In this document: piece by piece, positions 12,796 through 21,822 of the stretch
Layout: each line of letters starts with the position of its first letter
Numbering within the stretch: position 1 is the first letter of the stretch
Source of the DNA: Streptococcus gallinaceus
Lineage (GTDB): Bacteria > Bacillota > Bacilli > Lactobacillales > Streptococcaceae
Assembly (NCBI RefSeq): GCF_024170225.1
Contig: NZ_JALJXU010000001.1
Location: 310,001-374,000 of the forward strand
Direction: 5' to 3'
Length of the DNA stretch: 64,000 nt
The notes under the pieces: model-generated
The model's database searches: none
Seen by the model: the letters and a program-made list of their open reading frames with translations, nothing else
Told to the model about the DNA's origin: nothing
Position numbers and translations under genes: made by a program

Positions 12796-14079
12796 TTGGA
12801 TTTGATTATTGTAAAAGGTGGCGACAATCGCTTAGTTGGTGAAGTGAGGATTGAGGGGGCAAAAAATGCCGTCCTACCTCTTTTGGCAGCTACGATTTTA
12901 GCAGACCAAGGGCAGACTGTTTTGACAAATGTGCCAATCTTATCTGATGTCTTTACAATGAACAATGTGGTACGTGGTTTGGATATTGAAGTGGGTTTCG
13001 ATGAGGCGGCAAATACAGTTCGTGTGGATGCAAGTGGGGAGATTGGCAGTAAAGCACCCTACAAGTATGTCAACCAGATGCGAGCTTCTATTGTTGTCTT
13101 AGGACCGATTTTGGCGCGTAATGGTCATGCCATTGTCTCTATGCCTGGTGGCTGTACCATTGGAAGTCGTCCGATTGATTTACATCTCAAGGGCTTGGAA
13201 GCTATGGGCGCGACGATTACACAAAAAGCTGGGAATATTGAAGCGCGTGCGGATAAGCTGAAAGGTGCGACCATTTACATGGATTTCCCAAGTGTCGGTG
13301 CGACGCAAAACTTGATGATGGCGGCAACCCTCGCTGAAGGAACGACTGTTATCGAAAATGCTGCGCGTGAGCCTGAGATTGTGGACTTGGCTATTTTGCT
13401 CAATAAAATGGGTGCACAAATAAAAGGTGCAGGTACGGAAACGCTGGTAATCAAGGGTGTTGACAAACTGCATGGTGCAGAACATCAAGTTGTACAAGAC
13501 CGTATCGAAGCAGGCACCTTTATGGTGGCAGCTGCCATGACTGGTGGTAATGTCTTGGTCAAGGATGCTGTATGGGAGCACAACCGTCCGCTGATTTCGA
13601 AGATGCTGGAAATGGGTGTCTCTGTAACGGAGGAGGATGCAGGTATTCGCATCCAATCGGATGTGTCTCGTTTAAAACCTGTGATGGTTAAAACCCTGCC
13701 ACACCCAGGTTTCCCTACAGATATGCAGGCTCAATTTACAGCTCTGATGGCTGTTGCTAAGGGCGAATCAACTATGATTGAAACGGTTTTTGAGAATCGT
13801 TTCCAGCACTTGGAAGAGATGCGTCGGATGGATGTGCATTCAGAAATTATGCGTGATACGGCCATTATTACAGGTGGCACTCCATTGCAGGGGGCAAAGG
13901 TTATGTCAACCGACCTTCGTGCTAGCGCAGCCTTGATCTTGACTGGTTTGGTAGCTGAGGGTGAAACTCTAGTTGGGAAATTAACGCACTTGGATCGTGG
14001 CTATTACAAGTTTCATGAGAAATTGGCTGCGTTGGGTGCAGATATCAAACGTGTAGACAGTGAGGAGTACGATGGATAA
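12796..14079 (+). CDS. murA: UDP-N-acetylglucosamine 1-carboxyvinyltransferase
   Basis: Transfers enolpyruvate from PEP to UDP-GlcNAc, the first committed step of peptidoglycan synthesis in the cytosol and the fosfomycin target. 427 aa; the catalytic cysteine is C120 in [13 protein letters not shown], and KNAVLP (residues 23-28) contains the conserved substrate-binding Lys-Asn. The start is TTG at 12796, preceded by GAGGAAG. Streptococci normally carry two MurA paralogues; this is the copy placed between the atp operon and epuA-endA. Its stop overlaps the next gene. Confidence 0.95.
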   Translation: MDLIIVKGGDNRLVGEVRIEGAKNAVLPLLAATILADQGQTVLTNVPILSDVFTMNNVVRGLDIEVGFDEAANTVRVDASGEIGSKAPYKYVNQMRASIVVLGPILARNGHAIVSMPGGCTIGSRPIDLHLKGLEAMGATITQKAGNIEARADKLKGATIYMDFPSVGATQNLMMAATLAEGTTVIENAAREPEIVDLAILLNKMGAQIKGAGTETLVIKGVDKLHGAEHQVVQDRIEAGTFMVAAAMTGGNVLVKDAVWEHNRPLISKMLEMGVSVTEEDAGIRIQSDVSRLKPVMVKTLPHPGFPTDMQAQFTALMAVAKGESTMIETVFENRFQHLEEMRRMDVHSEIMRDTAIITGGTPLQGAKVMSTDLRASAALILTGLVAEGETLVGKLTHLDRGYYKFHEKLAALGADIKRVDSEEYDG

Positions 14080-14263
14080 GGAAAACTTGACCTTTGTCGG
14101 AAAGCAACTTTTGTATATTTTAATCGTGGTCATTCTGGCGCTCATTCTCTTTGCAGCTGGTATGATGATTGGGTATGCAGTGATTGGTGACGGGAGTAAT
14201 CCGTGGGCTATTTTACATATGGATAAATGGCAGGAAATTATTGGTAAATTTACAGGGAAGTAG
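14072..14263 (+). CDS. epuA: EpuA-type small membrane protein (annotated RNA polymerase beta-associated)
   Basis: 63 aa from the ATG at 14072 (an upstream in-frame GTG at 14060 lies inside murA; GAGGAG is the RBS for the ATG). One hydrophobic segment around residues 13-37, then a short tail containing [18 protein letters not shown]. This is the DUF887/EpuA family found between murA and endA in streptococci. In the pneumococcus it was linked to the same operon as the DNA-uptake nuclease EndA. Its molecular role is unknown. Confidence 0.8.
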   Translation: MDKENLTFVGKQLLYILIVVILALILFAAGMMIGYAVIGDGSNPWAILHMDKWQEIIGKFTGK

Positions 14264-14296
14264 TAGGGGAACCTACTTTTTTCCTTATGGAGTATG

Positions 14297-15148
14297 ATGA
14301 CAAATAAAAATAGAAAAAAACAATCGGCTAGTTGGATTAGTGTCGTAGTTGCTATCGTAGTGTTAGCTGGTTCATATTTGTACAAGGAAGCTGGAAGTAA
14401 TCAGCAGGCAGGTACGGGGCAGGTGACCTACTTGGTCAATCAATCTAGCTCGCGTCAGTCCGTTCCCTCAGAAGAATTGGCGTCAAGCGTCTTACTAGAT
14501 AGTGTGACAAAGCAAATCGGTTCTGATCTAGAGTGGAACAAGGCGGGGGCTTATATTGTCAATGGTAATAAAACTAATTTGAACGCTTCTGTAGCGAGTG
14601 CACCTTATGCGGAAAATAAAACTAAAGAAGTGGCAGGTGAGCAGCTACCAACAGTGGCCAATGCCCTGCTAACCAAGGCAACTCGTCAATATCGAGACAG
14701 AAATGCAACTGGAAATGGTTCGGATTCGTGGACACCTGTTGGATGGCACCAAGTTCATGATTTATCCGGAGAGTATGACCATGCTGTTGACCGAGGGCAT
14801 CTACTGGGTTATGCGATTGCAGGTGGTCTAAAAACGTTTGATGCGTCGACTAGTAATCCAAAAAATGTGGCTACGCAGACAGCTTGGTCAAATCAAGCAG
14901 ATGATCCCTATTCAACTGGTCAGAACTATTATGAAACATTGATTCGGCGAGCGCTTGATAACAACAAAAAGGTACGGTATCGTGTAACCTTGATTTATGC
15001 CAGTGACCGAGACTTGGTGGCTGTCGGACGGCAATTAGAAGCAAAATCATCTGATGGTAGCCTAGAATTTAACGTCTTTATTCCAAATGTCCAATCTGGT
15101 CTCAGTATCAACTATACCACTGGGGAAATACACGTCAACGATAAATGA
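14297..15148 (+). CDS. endA: DNA/RNA non-specific endonuclease EndA
   Basis: Membrane-anchored nuclease that degrades DNA at the cell surface; in pneumococcus it makes single strands for transformation uptake and cuts extracellular traps. 283 aa: a short basic N-terminus, a signal anchor (about residues 12-28), then the nuclease domain with the DRGH motif (residues 165-168, catalytic His) followed by downstream asparagines ([15 protein letters not shown]) for Mg2+ binding. Start choice: two ATGs are adjacent (14294, 14297); GGAG at 14289 spaces better with the second. Third gene of murA-epuA-endA. Confidence 0.93.
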   Translation: MTNKNRKKQSASWISVVVAIVVLAGSYLYKEAGSNQQAGTGQVTYLVNQSSSRQSVPSEELASSVLLDSVTKQIGSDLEWNKAGAYIVNGNKTNLNASVASAPYAENKTKEVAGEQLPTVANALLTKATRQYRDRNATGNGSDSWTPVGWHQVHDLSGEYDHAVDRGHLLGYAIAGGLKTFDASTSNPKNVATQTAWSNQADDPYSTGQNYYETLIRRALDNNKKVRYRVTLIYASDRDLVAVGRQLEAKSSDGSLEFNVFIPNVQSGLSINYTTGEIHVNDK

Positions 15149-15187
15149 AAATCGTCAGTAGATAGGTGCGAATTTTCTGAAAATGCA

Positions 15188-15216
15188 TTGACAAAGGGAG
15201 AATGGCATATTATAAT
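15188..15216 (+). promoter_or_regulatory. Promoter of the TM2 gene unit
   Basis: Perfect TTGACA (15188-15193), 17-bp spacer, perfect TATAAT (15211-15216). One of the best sigma-A promoters in the window, so the TM2-DUF2752-GNAT transcript should be strongly expressed. Confidence 0.9.
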
Positions 15217-15253
15217 AAGGAAAACTTTATAGAAAAAGTTAAAGGAGATAATC

Positions 15254-15586
15254 ATGAGTCAATTTTCAGATGCATTCATCGTTGCAAACGCAAAATATTT
15301 TCCAAACGATAAAATTCCGTTTATCAAAGAAAAATTGGACAATTTGCCAACAGAAAAACAATTGTTGATGAGTACAATTGATTATAAAGATCCGACGACA
15401 ATGTTGATTATTTCTATCTTTGTTGGTTCGTTGGGCGTGGATCGCTTCATGCTCGGTGAAACTGGTTTGGGTGTTCTGAAGTTATTGACTGCTGGAGGAT
15501 GTGGTATCTGGACAATTGTTGACTGGTTCCTCATTATAAACCGCACGAAAGAATTGAACTTTACTCGTTTAGCAATTCTTTTATAA
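15254..15586 (+). CDS. TM2 domain-containing protein
   Basis: 110 aa. The N-terminal half is hydrophilic (residues 1-48); the C-terminal half is a TM2 domain: two helices with the turn SLGVDRFMLGETGLGVLKLLTAGGCGIWTIVDWFLI, which includes the family's G-x-D-R/H-F-Y/M-L-G and G-G-x-G-I-W patterns. Function unknown in bacteria. RBS AAAGGAG. The next gene starts inside its stop codon. Confidence 0.88.
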   Translation: MSQFSDAFIVANAKYFPNDKIPFIKEKLDNLPTEKQLLMSTIDYKDPTTMLIISIFVGSLGVDRFMLGETGLGVLKLLTAGGCGIWTIVDWFLIINRTKELNFTRLAILL

Positions 15587-15897
15587 TGAAACATACGTTT
15601 TGGAGCCAACTGTATTTTTACCATAAAAAATATAGTTGGCTTTATCTAATTTTAATTGTGTTGGTGTATGCGGTCTATTATTTTCAACTGCCAACTCCTC
15701 TAAGCTTACTATTATCCCCTTTTGGCTTGCAGTCTTGGAGTGCGGGATTGACTCGGGCTAGTGTCAAATTGATGCAGTTGGATTTCGTGGGAGCCTATGA
15801 CCAGAATCCCTTGATTTATCTAGTGGTCGTAGGGATAAATTTTCAGCTATTTGTTATGCCATTTTTAGAAAAAAAGGAAGTGTGTGGTGGAAAATGA
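15586..15897 (+). CDS. DUF2752-like small membrane protein
   Basis: 103 aa with two or three hydrophobic segments (residues 17-34 and 75-93). The stretch SWSAGLTRASVKLMQLDFVGAYDQNPL resembles DUF2752, whose usual motif is C-P-x-C-G-[LM]-T-R followed by a D/G-F-x-x-A-x-x-x-N-P element. Both cysteines are absent here. It overlaps the TM2 gene at the 5' end and the GNAT gene at the 3' end (ATGA), so the three are translated as one unit. TM2 and DUF2752 often occur together. Function unknown. Confidence 0.7.
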   Translation: MKHTFWSQLYFYHKKYSWLYLILIVLVYAVYYFQLPTPLSLLLSPFGLQSWSAGLTRASVKLMQLDFVGAYDQNPLIYLVVVGINFQLFVMPFLEKKEVCGGK

Positions 15898-16388
15898 AGT
15901 CAGAGGCCTATGTTGCTGAGCAGATCAGACTTCGTCCCTCTCTGGAGGGAGAAGATATTTTGTTTGCCCTGCCTTGGTATCAGGATAGGGAGCTGGTTTA
16001 TATGGTTGATGGAGTGAAAGAGCCGTATTCCGTGGAGAAGCTGGTGCGCATGTATGGATATTTATCGCAACGTGAGAAACTTTATTTTATCGAAGTATGG
16101 GAAAATGATTCTTGGAAGACGATTGGTGATGTGACCTTGTCTCAGGAGGATTTACCGATAGTGATTGGAGACGCAGCTTATAGAGGTCGAGGTCTTGGCA
16201 AGCAAGTTCTGCAATTGGCGATTGAAGAGGCTAAAAGGATGGGCTGGACAAGTCTTGCTGTTCGTGAAATCTATGACTACAATCTAGCTTCGCAGAAGTG
16301 TTTTCAAGCAGTTGGTTTTGTCCCGGTTGGGAAAACAGAAAAGGGATGGAGCTACCAACTTCAACTAGTTGATTCTCTTGCCAAATAG
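15894..16388 (+). CDS. GNAT family N-acetyltransferase
   Basis: 164 aa from the ATG at 15894, which overlaps the previous stop (ATGA). GNAT fold motif A is seen in VIGDAAYRGRGLGKQVLQLAIEEA (residues 89-112, with the acetyl-CoA-binding R-G-x-G-L/I-G), and the C-terminal YNLASQKCFQAVGFVPVG fits motif B. Substrate unknown. It ends just before the pheS T-box promoter; the pheS -35 box lies over its last codons. Confidence 0.85.
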   Translation: MKSEAYVAEQIRLRPSLEGEDILFALPWYQDRELVYMVDGVKEPYSVEKLVRMYGYLSQREKLYFIEVWENDSWKTIGDVTLSQEDLPIVIGDAAYRGRGLGKQVLQLAIEEAKRMGWTSLAVREIYDYNLASQKCFQAVGFVPVGKTEKGWSYQLQLVDSLAK

Positions 16389-16406
16389 CAGAAATTTTGC
16401 TAAAAT
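16378..16406 (+). promoter_or_regulatory. Promoter of the pheS T-box leader
   Basis: TTGCCA (16378-16383), a 17-bp spacer, TAAAAT (16401-16406). The -35 overlaps the end of the GNAT gene. Confidence 0.75.
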
Positions 16407-16411
16407 GAAGA

Positions 16412-16607
16412 ATAATTGAATAGGAGTCTGTGAGACTAGTAACCATGTGGAAATCTATCAGGGAATGCTGACCGTGACTGGAAGTCGGCTAGAGGAAAGT
16501 GTGGCGAATTCACTCATACAAGGACTTAGAATTAAGATTTACGCTTGTAAATGAAAAACGGATGGTACCGCGTGTCAACGCTCCGCTAGGGAGGGACACG
16601 TGTTTTT
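16412..16607 (+). ncRNA. T-box riboswitch, phenylalanine-specific
   Basis: Leader of about 200 nt before pheS. The universal antiterminator bulge motif TGGTACCGCG is at 16563-16572. It overlaps a terminator, CGTGTC (16571-16576) with GACACG (16595-16600), inner CTCC/GGAG pairing and a T run to 16607. In stem I the sequence GCGAATTCACTC (about 16503-16514) carries TTC, a Phe codon, in the position expected for the specifier. Uncharged tRNA-Phe should stabilise the antiterminator and allow transcription of pheS-GNAT-pheT. Confidence 0.93.
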
Positions 16608-16628
16608 GTTTGCAAAAATGGAGGAAAT

Positions 16629-17672
16629 ATGGACTTACAAACACAATTAGAAGAGCTAAAAACATCCACATTGGCTCAGTTGAAGGAAATGACGGGCAAC
16701 CACAGCAAGGAATTGCAAGACTTGCGTGTGGCTGTTTTGGGTAAAAAAGGTTCCTTGACAGATTTGCTCAAGGGACTGAAAGACTTGTCAAATGACTTAA
16801 AACCAGTTGTCGGAAAACAAGTCAATGAAGTGCGAGATATTTTGACTAGTGCTTTTGAAGAGCAGGTGAAAATTGTTGAGGCAGCAAAAATTCAAGCACA
16901 GCTGGAGTCGGAGTCTATCGATGTGACCTTGCCAGGCCGTGCGGTAAAAACTGGTTACCGTCATGTATTGACGCAGACCTCTGAAGAAATTGAAGATATC
17001 TTCTTGGGTATGGGCTTCCAGATTGTGGACGGCTTTGAAGTAGAAAAAGATTATTACAACTTTGAGAGGATGAATTTGCCAAAAGACCACCCGGCTCGTG
17101 ATATGCAGGATACTTTCTACATTACAGAAGAGATTTTGATGCGTACACATACCAGTCCAGTTCAGGCTAGAACCATGGACCAGCACGATTTTTCAAAAGG
17201 TTCTTTGAAGATGATTTCCCCAGGACGTGTCTTCCGTCGTGATACGGACGATGCGACGCACTCGCACCAATTCCACCAGATTGAGGGCTTGGTTGTCGGT
17301 AAAAATGTTTCAATGGGTGACCTCAAAGGAACGCTTGAGATGATTATCAAGAAAATGTTTGGTGAAGAGCGTCAGATTCGTCTTCGTCCATCTTATTTCC
17401 CATTCACAGAGCCATCTGTTGAAGTGGACGTTTCTTGCTTCAAATGCGGTGGAGAAGGCTGTAATGTCTGCAAGAAGACTGGTTGGATTGAAATCTTGGG
17501 TGCCGGTATGGTTCACCCACGCGTGCTAGAAATGTCTGGTATTGATTCAACTCAGTATTCAGGTTTTGCCTTTGGTTTGGGTCAAGAACGGATTGCCATG
17601 CTTCGTTATGGTATCAATGATATTCGCGGCTTCTATCAAAGTGATGTTCGCTTCTCAGAACAGTTCAAGTAA
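16629..17672 (+). CDS. pheS: Phenylalanyl-tRNA synthetase alpha chain
   Basis: Catalytic subunit of the heterotetrameric class II enzyme that charges tRNA-Phe. 347 aa: an N-terminal coiled coil that binds tRNA (residues 1-85), class II motif 1 ([14 protein letters not shown]), motif 2 ([24 protein letters not shown]) and motif 3 ([17 protein letters not shown]). A C-x2-C cluster region ([16 protein letters not shown]) sits at about 275-290. RBS GGAGG. Controlled by the T-box just upstream. Confidence 0.97.
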   Translation: MDLQTQLEELKTSTLAQLKEMTGNHSKELQDLRVAVLGKKGSLTDLLKGLKDLSNDLKPVVGKQVNEVRDILTSAFEEQVKIVEAAKIQAQLESESIDVTLPGRAVKTGYRHVLTQTSEEIEDIFLGMGFQIVDGFEVEKDYYNFERMNLPKDHPARDMQDTFYITEEILMRTHTSPVQARTMDQHDFSKGSLKMISPGRVFRRDTDDATHSHQFHQIEGLVVGKNVSMGDLKGTLEMIIKKMFGEERQIRLRPSYFPFTEPSVEVDVSCFKCGGEGCNVCKKTGWIEILGAGMVHPRVLEMSGIDSTQYSGFAFGLGQERIAMLRYGINDIRGFYQSDVRFSEQFK

Positions 17673-17704
17673 GCTGTCTCTTGGGAGCTAGATAGGAAAT
17701 AAAA

Positions 17705-18163
17705 ATGGTAAAGACGATTGGAATTCGAAAAGCCTATGAGGCGGAATTTTCGCAAATTGTAGCTGAAATGCAGCAGTATTTGGCAGGGAAAGGTTTCTCT
17801 GAGAGTGACCCAAACACGTATATGGAGGCATTCTTCCACCTTCCAAAAGAGGCAGATGAAAATTTCACAGTCATCTTGTTGAATAATGAATTAGCGGGAT
17901 GTATGCAGCTGTCTGATATGAATGATGCAACAGTAAAAATTGAGAATTTCTTTATTTTTAACCGCGTACAGGGTCAGGGTTTGGAGAAATTTTATCTAGA
18001 ATTTGCGGTAGATGAAGCAAAGGAACTAGGGAAGAATATTTTATTGCTAGAGTTGCCATCACAGGATTCTCAATTGGTGCAGTTGGCTGCTTCAATGGGA
18101 TTTGAAAAAGAGGCTGATAGAGAGTCCAATCGCGCTGTAATAGAATGGGTAAAGAGAGTATAA
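17705..18163 (+). CDS. GNAT family N-acetyltransferase between pheS and pheT
   Basis: 152 aa. Begins [16 protein letters not shown], the usual first strand of a GNAT domain, and has [23 protein letters not shown] in place of motif A (the R/Q-x-x-G-x-G/A core is only partly kept) and [11 protein letters not shown] near the end. It lies 32 nt after pheS and 10 nt before pheT, so it is co-transcribed under the Phe T-box. Streptococci commonly have an acetyltransferase in this place; its substrate is unknown. Confidence 0.8.
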   Translation: MVKTIGIRKAYEAEFSQIVAEMQQYLAGKGFSESDPNTYMEAFFHLPKEADENFTVILLNNELAGCMQLSDMNDATVKIENFFIFNRVQGQGLEKFYLEFAVDEAKELGKNILLLELPSQDSQLVQLAASMGFEKEADRESNRAVIEWVKRV

Positions 18164-18173
18164 AGAGGAAAGT

Positions 18174-20573
18174 ATGTTAGTATCTTATAAATGGTTAAAG
18201 CAATTAGTTGACTTTGATGCGACTAGCCATGACTTGTCGGAAAAAATGTCAACAACTGGTATTGAGGTGGAAGGCGTAGAACAAGTGAGTGCAGGTCTTT
18301 CAAAATTAGTAGTGGGAGAAGTGCTCTCGACAGAGCCAATTCCTGAAACTCATCTCAATATCTGTCAAGTAAATGTCGGTGAAGAAACCACACAAATCGT
18401 CTGCGGTGCACCAAATGTCAAGCCAGGTATCAAGGTCATTGTTGCCTTGCCAGGTGCACGTATTGCAGGAAACCATAAAATCAAAAAAGGAAAAATCCGT
18501 GGCGTAGAGTCACTAGGAATGATTTGTTCCTTGGCAGAAATCGGTGTTTCGGATTCGGTTGTACCGAAAGAGTATGCGGATGGAATTTACTACTTGCCAG
18601 AGGATGCAGTAGTAGGCGATTCTATCTTCCCATACTTGGATTTGGATGACGAGATTATTGAGTTGTCCATCACTCCAAACCGTGCGGACGCTTTGTCTAT
18701 GCGTGGTGTGGCGCACGAAGTGGCGGCTATCTACGACAGCAAACCCCATTTTCCAAGCTATGAGTTGACAGAAGTGGAGAAAAAAGCCAGCGATGTCATT
18801 GAAGTAACCATTGATTCTGAGCGTGTAGCAACCTATCAGGCGCGTGTGGTGGAAAATGTCACGATCGCACCGAGTCCACAATGGTTGCAAAATCTTTTGA
18901 TGAACTCAGGAATCCGTCCTATTAACAATGTAGTTGACGTGACAAACTATATCTTGCTCTACTTTGGTCAACCCATGCATGCTTTTGATTTGGACAAGTT
19001 TGAAGACAAGAAAATTGTAGCGCGTCAGGCCAAGTCAGCAGAAACCTTGGTGACTTTAGACGAAGTAGAGCGTGAATTGACAGAAGAAGATATTGTCATT
19101 ACCGTTGCAGACAAACCAGTTGCCCTAGGTGGTGTTATGGGTGGTGCTTCTACGGAAATCGATGCGACGTCGACAAATGTTGTTCTGGAAGCAGCCCTCT
19201 TCAACGGAAAATCAATCCGTAAAACATCTGGTCGTCTCAACTTGCGTTCAGAATCTTCTTCACGATTTGAAAAAGGTATCAATGTGGCAGATTTGAGTGC
19301 AGCCCTGGATGCAGCAGCAGCAATGATTGCAGAATTAGCTGGTGGTCAAGTCTTGGCTGGTCGTGTGGTAGCCGGTCAAGTCGATACGGACGCACTTCCT
19401 GTGACAGCTCAAGTCGATTATGTCAACCGTTCATTGGGAACAGCCCTTACATACGCAGAAATCGCAGCTATTTTCCGTCGATTGGGAATGGAAATTTCAA
19501 GAGACGACACAGCCTTCACTGTTCAAGTACCACGTCGTCGTTGGGACATTACTATTCCCGCTGATTTGGTGGAAGAAATTGCTCGTATTTATGGCTATAA
19601 TAATCTTCCAACAACCTTGCCACAAGAAGACGGTACTGCTGGTGAGTTGACACGTAGCCAACAACTTCGTCGTCAAGTGCGTAGTTTGGCTGAGGGAGCA
19701 GGATTGACTGAAATCATTTCCTATGCGCTGACTACTCCAGAAAAAGCAGTTGAATTCACACTTGAACCAACTCAAGTAACCGAGCTTATGTGGCCGATGA
19801 CAGTAGACCGCTCTGCACTTCGTCAAAATATGGTGTCTGGTATGCTGGAAACAGTTGCATACAACGTTGCTCGTAAAAATAAAAACTTGGCTTTCTATGA
19901 AATCGGAAAAGTCTTTGAACAAACAGGCAATGCAAAAGAAGATCTGCCACAAGAAGTTAGCAAATTTGCCCTTGTCATGACAGGTTTGGTAGCGGAAAAA
20001 GACTTCCAAACACCAGCCGTGGCGGTTGATTTCTTCCATGCAAAAGGAATCGTGGAAAGCTTGTTAGCGAAGTATGGCTTGACTGCTGAATTCCGTGCGA
20101 CAAGTCAGGTTGCAGCCTTGCACTCAGGACGCACAGCAGCCATCTACCTCGGTGAAGATTTACTTGGTTTTGTAGGACAAGTACACCCGCAGACAGCAAA
20201 AGACTATGCTATCCCAGAAACTTATGTGGCAGAGTTGAACATGGACTTGCTAGAAGCAGCCTTGCAGCCAACTCAACCATTTACTGAAATTAGCAAATTC
20301 CCAGCTGTTAGCCGTGACATTGCCCTCTTGGTTAAGGCAGAAATTCAACACCAAGACATCTTAGAAGCCATTGCTAAGGCAAATGTGAAACGCTTGACTG
20401 ACATCACTCTCTTTGATGTCTACGCAGGTAGCAACATTGAGCCGGGGCACAAATCAATGGCCTACAGTTTGACCTTCCAAAATCCCGTCGATAGCTTGAC
20501 GGATGAAGAAGTAACAGGCTACATGGCTAAAATCAGCAAATCTCTCCAAGAATTGGGAGCAGAAATTCGTTAA
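18174..20573 (+). CDS. pheT: Phenylalanyl-tRNA synthetase beta chain
   Basis: 799-aa structural, editing and tRNA-binding subunit. Domains in order: N-terminal EMAP-like tRNA-binding fold (residues 40-150, [23 protein letters not shown]), B3/B4 editing domain with the LSITPNRAD motif near 160, B5 domain (residues 400-480, [25 protein letters not shown]), pseudo-catalytic core, and a C-terminal FDX-anticodon binding domain (about 705-799, [12 protein letters not shown]). Normal length. RBS AGAGGAAAG. Confidence 0.97.
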   Translation: MLVSYKWLKQLVDFDATSHDLSEKMSTTGIEVEGVEQVSAGLSKLVVGEVLSTEPIPETHLNICQVNVGEETTQIVCGAPNVKPGIKVIVALPGARIAGNHKIKKGKIRGVESLGMICSLAEIGVSDSVVPKEYADGIYYLPEDAVVGDSIFPYLDLDDEIIELSITPNRADALSMRGVAHEVAAIYDSKPHFPSYELTEVEKKASDVIEVTIDSERVATYQARVVENVTIAPSPQWLQNLLMNSGIRPINNVVDVTNYILLYFGQPMHAFDLDKFEDKKIVARQAKSAETLVTLDEVERELTEEDIVITVADKPVALGGVMGGASTEIDATSTNVVLEAALFNGKSIRKTSGRLNLRSESSSRFEKGINVADLSAALDAAAAMIAELAGGQVLAGRVVAGQVDTDALPVTAQVDYVNRSLGTALTYAEIAAIFRRLGMEISRDDTAFTVQVPRRRWDITIPADLVEEIARIYGYNNLPTTLPQEDGTAGELTRSQQLRRQVRSLAEGAGLTEIISYALTTPEKAVEFTLEPTQVTELMWPMTVDRSALRQNMVSGMLETVAYNVARKNKNLAFYEIGKVFEQTGNAKEDLPQEVSKFALVMTGLVAEKDFQTPAVAVDFFHAKGIVESLLAKYGLTAEFRATSQVAALHSGRTAAIYLGEDLLGFVGQVHPQTAKDYAIPETYVAELNMDLLEAALQPTQPFTEISKFPAVSRDIALLVKAEIQHQDILEAIAKANVKRLTDITLFDVYAGSNIEPGHKSMAYSLTFQNPVDSLTDEEVTGYMAKISKSLQELGAEIR

Positions 20574-20580
20574 AATGAAA

Positions 20581-20612
20581 AAGGACCAAGGAATAAATCC
20601 TCGGTTCTTTTT
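20581..20612 (+). terminator. Terminator of pheS-pheT operon
   Basis: A 12-bp imperfect stem: 20581-20592 pairs with 20598-20609 around a 5-nt loop, with a T run to 20612. It touches the stop codon of the convergent minus-strand gene. Confidence 0.75.
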
Positions 20613-20916
20613 ATAATATAAAGTCTTCAACAATGATTTTTTCTTGTTCACCATATTTTTGAATGACTTCTTGGCTTAGCTCAGCATAGAGCGGGCGAAG
20701 CTGGTCAATTTTTTCTGGGGATTCTCCACCGATATAGTCAAACTTGCATTCAACAACCATGAATAATTCGTGGAAAAGGCTATTCATTTCTTGTAGACGG
20801 TCAATTAAGTCTGTATCGTTTTTCATAAATTCAGGAATAGTTTCTTTGGTAAGGAAGAAGCCATTGCGTTCTTTAACAGGGAAAGTTCCATATTCTAAGC
20901 AAAATTCGTAAACCAT
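20611..20916 (-). CDS. Hypothetical protein, 101 aa
   Basis: Start placed at the ATG at 20916 because GTGAGG stands 6 nt upstream; the reading frame continues further upstream but without a better site. The protein begins MVYEFCLEYGTFPVKERNGFF and is acidic and helical afterward (MNSLFHELFMVVECKFDYIG), with no membrane segment or known motif. It is convergent with pheT and divergent from the VTC gene. I do not recognise the family. It looks like a small cytosolic protein conserved in streptococci, but that is an impression. Confidence 0.65.
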   Translation of the reverse strand: MVYEFCLEYGTFPVKERNGFFLTKETIPEFMKNDTDLIDRLQEMNSLFHELFMVVECKFDYIGGESPEKIDQLRPLYAELSQEVIQKYGEQEKIIVEDFIL

Positions 20917-20994
20917 GAGGACCTCACTTTCTTGCTTACATTTTATCATATCTTCCTTGATTCGAGTAGCGACACAACTTATTTGCAATGATAA

Positions 20995-21038
20995 TTAAGT
21001 TTTCTTTAACTTTTCTTTCAGTTTCATTTAATTTTCAG
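20995..21038 (+). promoter_or_regulatory. Four 11-bp direct repeats, likely OmpR-family regulator site
   Basis: Four consecutive 11-mers: TTAAGTTTTCT (20995), TTAACTTTTCT (21006), TTCAGTTTCAT (21017) and TTAATTTTCAG (21028). They end 4 bp before a -10 box TACAAT (21043-21048) and replace any recognisable -35. An 11-bp period with TTAA-type half-sites is the pattern of PhoP/PhoB and CiaR response regulators. Predicted activator site for the VTC-DUF4956 operon. Confidence 0.6.
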
Positions 21039-21078
21039 TCGGTACAATAAAACCATCATAAAAAAGCAGAGGTAAGAC

Positions 21079-21822
21079 ATGAAAACGCGAATTATTCAAA
21101 AACAATTTAAGCGAAAAGAGAGCAAGTATATCTTGAATAAGGTGGTTTGGGAGCGATTTTCTCAGGAGATGGCGGCTTATATGACCCAGGATGAGTTTGC
21201 AACCTCTACTATCACGAACATCTATTTTGATAATCAAGACTTTCAGATGATTCAAGATTCGATTGCCAAGAAAAATGGCCGAGAAAAGGTGCGGATGCGT
21301 CTCTATGCAGTCCATCCTGAAGCTAGCAGTCAAGCATTTTTGGAAATCAAGAAGAAAGAAAATAAAATCGGCTACAAGTTTCGTTTGACGTCCAATCCGA
21401 TTTCGATTGGTCGTTACATTGAGAACGGGATTGTGGACTCGACCATTACAGACCAGACCGTTACGCAAGAATTGAGTCAGCTTCGTAAGCGCTATGGCCG
21501 CATTCAGCCCATGATGTATATCTATTATGATCGCGAGTCTTTCAAGGGGAAGACAGATAGTAAGATTCGCATTACCATTGACCAGCAACTTCTTTATCGC
21601 TGGACAGAAGTGGATGCTTTGGCTGGGAAGTTTGGACAACCCTTGCTTGATCCAAATAAGGTCATCATGGAAGTGAAGGTGCCAGGAGAAAGGCCTGAGT
21701 GGCTAGAGGAGTTGCTGACCAAGTACAAGATTGAGAAGCAATCCTTTTCAAAATACGGTCGAGCCTATCAGTTAGCCATGGCCGAGAAAGAGGGTGAAAG
21801 TCATGCAGACACTGTTATTTGA
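21079..21822 (+). CDS. VTC domain polyphosphate polymerase-like protein
   Basis: 247 aa. The VTC/CYTH-type tunnel-fold residues are visible in order: KRKESKYILNK (residues 10-21), NIYFDN, the basic REKVRMRLY (around 69-77), FLEIKKKE, MEVKVPGERPEW and SFSKYGRAYQLA near the C-terminus. In yeast Vtc4 this domain polymerises polyphosphate from ATP. Bacterial versions usually neighbour DUF4956 membrane proteins (and CotH), as here, and their reaction is less certain. RBS AGAGGTAAG. The last 20 nt overlap the DUF4956 gene, so the two are translationally coupled. Confidence 0.85.
   Translation: MKTRIIQKQFKRKESKYILNKVVWERFSQEMAAYMTQDEFATSTITNIYFDNQDFQMIQDSIAKKNGREKVRMRLYAVHPEASSQAFLEIKKKENKIGYKFRLTSNPISIGRYIENGIVDSTITDQTVTQELSQLRKRYGRIQPMMYIYYDRESFKGKTDSKIRITIDQQLLYRWTEVDALAGKFGQPLLDPNKVIMEVKVPGERPEWLEELLTKYKIEKQSFSKYGRAYQLAMAEKEGESHADTVI

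Noticed and set aside
19497-20039. 180-codon minus-strand frame inside pheT
   Set aside because: Shadow frame of pheT, rich in Cys/Phe/Ser as typical of antisense translations.
21028-21639. 203-codon minus-strand frame opposite the VTC gene
   Set aside because: Covers the promoter and the conserved VTC motifs on the other strand; no start signal.
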